Assembly: GCA_001800135.1 (NCBI GenBank)
Contig: MGUU01000024.1
Span: forward strand, 1-64,000
DNA from: Elusimicrobia bacterium RIFCSPLOWO2_02_FULL_39_32
GTDB taxonomy: Bacteria; Elusimicrobiota; Elusimicrobia; 2-02-FULL-39-32
Length of the DNA stretch: 64,000 nucleotides
Reading direction: 5' to 3'
Below are positions 60,101 through 64,000 of this stretch, piece after piece. The notes under the pieces are model-generated. The model had not been told where the DNA came from. It worked only from the letters and a program-made list of their open reading frames with translations, and did no database searches. Each line of letters begins with the position of its first letter. The first letter of the stretch is position 1. Both the position numbers and the translations under genes were made by a program.

Positions 60101-63100
60101 TATTTTGGGCAGCTCCCACGATTGGTTATTTAATCGGTTCTGTTATCAGCCTGCTCCTCTTTATGAAAACACACAAAAAACCAATTTATTTAACCTCTGA
60201 AGGCGTTCTCACTCACGCACCTCCTTTAGGAATGGATGAAGAAGCAGCTCAACTAAGAGCAAAAAAAATTCTTTTTTTAATAGCAGTCACTCTACGATCC
60301 ATTTATCTTTTAACTCTTTATCTATCTCCCTTTGGAAATATCATTGACCTGATCCTTGCAACCATTGCAGCTATTGTTGCGCATGGGTTTATTTATAACA
60401 GCAAACTAGCTCCAAGATATTATTGGCCTTTAGCAATGGCTTCTCCAACTAAGCGAACCGAATTTAAATCAGAACAAGATAGAGAACGTTCAGAAATTGC
60501 TGCGCGTTCCATTAAACATGGTTCATGGAATGAACTCTCTATTAAATTATCCGTTCTTTATAAAGCCATGACACAATTAGATGAGCCAGATCGTTTAAGT
60601 TTAGAAACAGGAGATCATCTTCAAGGGCTTAGGGATCGTTTAGACCTTTATGCTGAACGAGTCAGCCTTCAATTTCAAGATCATGAACTGCTTGAGTATA
60701 GAGAAGTTTTAGAAATTTTAATCGGTTTTTTAAAGAACGAAATTGGACCGCGTCTTAATAATAAAGCTTTGATCAGCCTTTCAAACCATTCTACTCTTCA
60801 AGTTTATCACACCCGTTCCATTGAAATTATAGAGGATTTAATTTCTTTTATTGATGGAAATATAGAGGAACGGAAAACAACATTTGGAATTAAGGAAGTA
60901 ATTGAGGAAGCGTTCGAGAATGTATTTAATGAATCATTTAGGGAAAGATATGCGAAAAGAGGGAATGAAATTACTTTGGAATTTGAAAGTTTTGAAAATA
61001 ACCTTATTGAAAGTGCTGGGGACAGAAGAAAAATTCTAAATGTTTTTAGAACCTTATTTATGAACACAAGGCAGGTATGGCAGGAGAGATTACAAGCTGA
61101 AGCTAAAGACAATGTTCCGCCGCCTTTATCCTTAGAGTTGAGCGTTAAATTAAGATGGGTTGGAGATAAACCTATTCTTGAAATAATAGATAATGCAGGA
61201 GGATTTCAGAATGACGGGCTCTTGGATGTCCCAGAGAGTCAAGAACCAGATCGGCAAAAGATGTTTTTCTTAAATGTTTCAGAACGTAAAGGAGGATCTG
61301 GGTTAGGTTTAGCAGAAGTCTGGCATCTCATAAAACTTCACAGCATTAAAGATCAGCCTGCATGGATTCATGCCAGCAATCTTTCAGATCACAAAAGCAG
61401 AAAAAAAGGAGCTAAATTTACTATTTTTCTGCCAGAACTTATTGTCAAAACTGAAAGTAAATCAGAGGATACACCAGATGATCCAAACATAAAGATACTT
61501 AATAAACATAATTGGATTTTGTCTAAAGCTCGAAGGGAATTAGGACTCAAGCTTGCTGGACGCGGCGGAGGTTATTTTAGATTTTTTAAGGAGAAGGGAC
61601 TGCTGCGAGAGTTAAAGAAAAAGATCATTGAAAGATTAATTGAACACCATTGGAATTTTATTAAAACAGCTCAAAGTTTAGGAATTAACGAAATAACATT
61701 AAGAAATTTTAGAAAAGAGCTTAAAATCAAAACTTCTAGAAAAATAAAGAATTCTGCTGCTAAAGTCAGATCAGAAAACAATCCAATTATCTTTGAATCT
61801 TCAATGATTTCAGATGAGGAATTATTGAGTAGAAAACCTTCATTAAAACCTACAGTTAAGAAAAAGAATCAATTTATCCAAGGGCTAGATATTTTTGCAG
61901 ATATGGTTTTAGCTGACATGAGAAGAAATGGCGTAACCCCTGAAGATTTTATTAAAGAGGCGGAAAAATATGCGTTAGTTCGTATGGAGATTTTATCTAG
62001 GCTTAACCGCAAGGATAGAAAATTCTTTGCGCAATATACAGATAATAAAGAGCTGGAACTTATTTTTAAGGCTATGGAAACAGCTGAAACCTATTTGGGA
62101 AACTCTTATAAAAATTATTTTGTTGGAATTATAAAAGACTATTTTGAAAAAGGTTCTTCATTTATTTTTGAAGATTTTTGCAGATTAGACCTTTGGTTTA
62201 AACAGAATGATGAATGGTATAAAAATCTTTTTGACATTCCAATGGATTATAGACCCAGAGAAAATGATATTGGCGCTCTATTTGAAGAACTTACAGGTTT
62301 TAGTTTGGAATCCATTCATGACAGGGATGGGGTACTTTCTATCCCCTATCTTTATTATGCCATGCAGGTAAGAAAGTCAGTTAATCCTGAACATAAACCA
62401 CTAGTTGCGGTATATGGCGGAGCAGGCGCTGATATTTCAACATTTTTATTATCCACAGATGCTTCTACAGGTTATTTTGTTACGCAAAATCAAGTAGATG
62501 CCGAACAACTTAAAAGTATGATGGAACAATGGGATTCAATAACATTTGATGACGATTATGCTAAAGATAAAAGGCTTTATGGTTTTGGAAATGGCGGAAC
62601 TCTTGATAAAAGAAAGGGCGCAATTTATAAAGCGATAGTCCAAGAACTAAAAACAATTGGAGTTAGAAAAGAATCTGTAAGAATTGAAAATAAGGATGGT
62701 CATACAAAAATTATTTTAGACTGGGTTTACCCGGGGACCAATCAGCCTAGAACTTATTCAATTACTTATATAAAGCAGCGGTTGCAGAAGATTGGCAGCC
62801 CTGAAACAACTGACCCTTTGCTTAATTCTGCGCTTGAAAAAGGCATTGATATCTACTATCAAAAAGCTGTACAGGATACAAATAACTTATGGGGTCAATT
62901 CTTGCCTAGGGTTGCAAAAGCAATTAGAGTGGGAGGCGCTTCCATTACAGATGATTACCAATCCATAAGCGGTATTCACAACCCTGAACCGTTTCTTAAT
63001 ACAGAGTCACATCATTTTGTTTCACTTAAACAGAATTCCTCTAAAAAAATATTCGATTGGTGGAAAAAAATAATTCCTTCAAAATCTAACTACGGTTGGG

Positions 63101-64000
63101 ACGTAACGATCAGAATAAAAAAAGAACAACCTCAACAACAACTTATTACTGCTGTCGCAAAAGCCAAAGATAGAACAAGTGGCGTTAAAGCAGAGGACCT
63201 GCCTTTAGTGGCATTGGCGGATTTGGTGGCAACAGATATGGTCAGGGCTCATATCCCTCCAGAAAAATTTGCGGAAAAAGCAGAAGAATATACGATTGCA
63301 AGAATTTATGCGCTTTCTAAAATGGATCCGAAATGGTTAGAAGAAGCTCGAGATTTTACAATAACTAAAAATTTAAAATTAATCTATACGTTACTTCAGA
63401 CTGCAACTATAAACTGGGGGGCTGAACCCCAAGTTCAGCTTGCAGGCTTGATAAAAGCTTATTTTAAAAGTAAAGATTTTAAAGCTCTGCTTCCTCAATT
63501 TAAGAAAGAATACGATCATGTCCCATCTAATTTTTCTCAGTGGTTAAATAAAAATAAGAAAATAGTTCTTTCAAAAAGATTTAAGAAAGGTGAATTATCT
63601 AAAATTGTCAGCCGCATTACAGGGTTTAACCCAGAAATTATTAAAGACCGCACCTCAGTTCTTTTACTTCCCTTTGTTCATTACGCAATGTCAGTTTGTG
63701 AGATTGTGAACCCGGATCATAAAGATTTAGTGGGACTCTATGGCGGAGCAGGCGCTGATATTTCTTCCTTCCTGCTTTCAACAGACGCAGGCACAGGGTA
63801 TTTTGTTACAAACAATAGCGTGGATGTCCATAAATTACAATCCTATTTAAGGGAATGGGATTCTAAAACAGTCGAGTCTGATTATACTGACCAGGAGTAC
63901 ACTTACAAAAAACGTTTGAGGGGTTTTGGAGAGGGCGCTTTTTTACAAAACAGTCCTGAAAACATTTATTGGGCAATTGCAGCTGAACTTAAAAGCATGG
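57139..64000 (+). CDS. GIANT-2 (partial, at least 2,287 residues): exported protein with phosphatase, GHKL ATPase, Fis-like HTH and repeated modules
   Basis: No stop codon occurs before the window ends. A signal peptide ends near residue 25 (SFAQA then KIY); two membrane helices follow at about 217-235 and 258-275. A PPP/calcineurin-like phosphatase site is complete in outline: GDVQAN (D369), DGDLIDGG (D403, D405), GNHE (N440, H441), H544 in AHAAP and YGHT (H596). A membrane region lies at about 967-1100. A GHKL ATPase domain has DNAGG (D1351) and GGSGLGL (1385-1391). Two Fis-like helix-turn-helix segments follow, about 1455-1480 and 1495-1532 (WNFIKTAQSLGINEITLRNF). From about 1580, units of roughly 440 residues begin, each a helical segment plus the VGLY-YYQR-YGW module; the second is cut by the window. 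A four-codon reading frame (57119-57133) precedes the start. Confidence 0.85.
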   Translation, partial: MKKMFSLVLAASLLFSMAAPSFAQAKIYERQRVDQLRALSQFTKNPLALVVQHLAEKLVQNPKQFHLFYEQYIHELETISKKENEFKVPFKSLANRFLFATPIFSVRDEKIYVLAAIRGKHFQTNLALIFSKDGNFESKVEKDFEIKKLLTENEFKVNENWELKDIRRGLSLWPNFLVEPQKEGSKLNFKPNQLIADLHAKSPFKKQDRIKKKSFEPWVKAASILLVLNLTTLLTQGCVSVITEQSSMSVASFPFMNLYFTAIALILLNLYSLITKHQNYFPAFVFYPYFSVKKVRLPDWLFLSNLIPGKGNEPEGKSAQLNEIRASDGESELEPAPQTKINTKHITDGFNKVRLMDVTGVERLGVMGDVQANYLQMLNALEKSGFIDSKGDWIAGSAVLIFDGDLIDGGPNPWEVLQFVYSLQNKASAQGGKVIAVMGNHEYMFLNSVEGRDRYARELIWTHWLSDDNAMTGLNTLKKLLGREHLDSNWEKDSHAELGYAVQNREELLREIHERYPELNNILRWMQHSMPYAVRINENVLAAHAAPDFYARTFEEIASSARGELMTIQDREWVSNSQRVREWMKRLGFEYFVYGHTCQTPIGVGKNGGIQGKVSQIMPKIYNINTTPRQAAEGGAAAVLEFLFDRNLAHTVKVTYGENEFGLEDEIFEHYSVKVYRAFMEAAEKIGAKGLLDFITKNINHKNMVRQSSEGQVYKIEGLEDYELHLPPDIKFDDFKPVQDPFPKSNFGQAVAQLGSVTIHKRLFGVPYSVSSLSFEESPTLDSLYEKHLEIAAGMAQSAYDNLAIDLKNIQDAGYTLDLTNSNNIFIDPEHSRFQPHQLILEKDDSLTHASRLAACLLNHEFAAEKYNGKDPRIFYWRRLILEKSLIAAQTSGLIFSNEDYQNHALFNFDSEMELAFEWAGLKGEWPKVQSRMMEKVEVQKIFSDYPSTLPKKGLVLSSRQRAGLRGFEEIFYSALLVGGIGEIWNHLFWAAPTIGYLIGSVISLLLFMKTHKKPIYLTSEGVLTHAPPLGMDEEAAQLRAKKILFLIAVTLRSIYLLTLYLSPFGNIIDLILATIAAIVAHGFIYNSKLAPRYYWPLAMASPTKRTEFKSEQDRERSEIAARSIKHGSWNELSIKLSVLYKAMTQLDEPDRLSLETGDHLQGLRDRLDLYAERVSLQFQDHELLEYREVLEILIGFLKNEIGPRLNNKALISLSNHSTLQVYHTRSIEIIEDLISFIDGNIEERKTTFGIKEVIEEAFENVFNESFRERYAKRGNEITLEFESFENNLIESAGDRRKILNVFRTLFMNTRQVWQERLQAEAKDNVPPPLSLELSVKLRWVGDKPILEIIDNAGGFQNDGLLDVPESQEPDRQKMFFLNVSERKGGSGLGLAEVWHLIKLHSIKDQPAWIHASNLSDHKSRKKGAKFTIFLPELIVKTESKSEDTPDDPNIKILNKHNWILSKARRELGLKLAGRGGGYFRFFKEKGLLRELKKKIIERLIEHHWNFIKTAQSLGINEITLRNFRKELKIKTSRKIKNSAAKVRSENNPIIFESSMISDEELLSRKPSLKPTVKKKNQFIQGLDIFADMVLADMRRNGVTPEDFIKEAEKYALVRMEILSRLNRKDRKFFAQYTDNKELELIFKAMETAETYLGNSYKNYFVGIIKDYFEKGSSFIFEDFCRLDLWFKQNDEWYKNLFDIPMDYRPRENDIGALFEELTGFSLESIHDRDGVLSIPYLYYAMQVRKSVNPEHKPLVAVYGGAGADISTFLLSTDASTGYFVTQNQVDAEQLKSMMEQWDSITFDDDYAKDKRLYGFGNGGTLDKRKGAIYKAIVQELKTIGVRKESVRIENKDGHTKIILDWVYPGTNQPRTYSITYIKQRLQKIGSPETTDPLLNSALEKGIDIYYQKAVQDTNNLWGQFLPRVAKAIRVGGASITDDYQSISGIHNPEPFLNTESHHFVSLKQNSSKKIFDWWKKIIPSKSNYGWDVTIRIKKEQPQQQLITAVAKAKDRTSGVKAEDLPLVALADLVATDMVRAHIPPEKFAEKAEEYTIARIYALSKMDPKWLEEARDFTITKNLKLIYTLLQTATINWGAEPQVQLAGLIKAYFKSKDFKALLPQFKKEYDHVPSNFSQWLNKNKKIVLSKRFKKGELSKIVSRITGFNPEIIKDRTSVLLLPFVHYAMSVCEIVNPDHKDLVGLYGGAGADISSFLLSTDAGTGYFVTNNSVDVHKLQSYLREWDSKTVESDYTDQEYTYKKRLRGFGEGAFLQNSPENIYWAIAAELKSM

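Overview
The window is bacterial, AT-rich and dense with genes. The best fit is a member of Candidatus Omnitrophota (PVC superphylum). This is an inference from several signs: extremely long exported multidomain proteins, a Gram-negative envelope (an Omp85-like barrel protein and a LolA-like protein), a type IV pilin-like protein, AmmeMemoRadiSam proteins and an ordinary autotrophy-like amino-acid gene set. There is no rRNA or marker phylogeny here to prove it.

Layout. (1) 1-22,296: promoter and single gene for a 7,350-residue exported protein (GIANT-1) with an M48-type protease site, an ABC1/UbiB-like kinase site, several methyltransferase-like modules, membrane segments and polyglycine linkers. 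(2) 22,328-27,748: a sugar-phosphate nucleotidyltransferase fused to a degenerate phosphomannomutase domain, a CsgG/FlgO-like protein with TPR repeats, and the radical SAM enzyme AmrS, which seems to use a non-NTG start codon. (3) 27,837-31,817, accessory region: a tRNA-Asn(GUU) gene split by a 245-nt group I intron, its terminator, a ParDE toxin-antitoxin pair, a complete 2.35-kb IS4-superfamily element with 28-bp inverted repeats, and a frameshifted DUF4325/STAS-like gene. (4) 31,844-44,216, leftward housekeeping genes: thrC, hom, an aminotransferase, a small membrane protein, an HU-like protein, leuD-leuC, sdhB-A-D-C, an Omp85-like barrel and a membrane-anchored unknown. (5) 44,346-53,608: amrA-folK-panB-hydrolase on the plus strand, LolA-like protein and cysH on the minus strand, purN, a pseudopilin-like gene, then a sulfonate-type ABC transporter (substrate-binding protein, ATPase, permease) with cysK; with cysH this is a sulfur-assimilation set. 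(6) 53,673-64,000: a secreted M6-type metalloprotease gene diverging from a second giant exported protein (GIANT-2, at least 2,287 residues, running off the window) that carries a PPP-like phosphatase site, a GHKL ATPase domain, two Fis-like helix-turn-helix segments and tandem copies of the methyltransferase-like module of GIANT-1.

Two results stand out. First, both giant genes and the M6 protease gene share one promoter design: three copies of an 8-mer (GTTACAAA and close variants) repeated every 11 bp (one 12-bp step in the protease array), then TTTAAGA or TTGAAGA at the next 11-bp step, then 19-20 bp and a TATAAT-like -10. This points to a small regulon of giant exported proteins and a secreted protease, with a 195-bp bidirectional hub upstream of GIANT-2. 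Second, the tRNA-Asn gene is interrupted between anticodon positions 35 and 36 by a group I intron of the type found in cyanobacterial tRNA-Leu; read without removing it, the gene is easily missed or misread as tRNA-Tyr.

The two giants also share a module of about 250-270 residues present at least five times in the window (three in GIANT-1, one complete and one cut in GIANT-2). Both giants begin with signal peptides ending in AQA, although several of their domains are of types usually found in the cytoplasm. Export of such enzyme modules, co-regulated with a secreted protease, is the most promising candidate here for an undescribed system; its function cannot be read from sequence alone.
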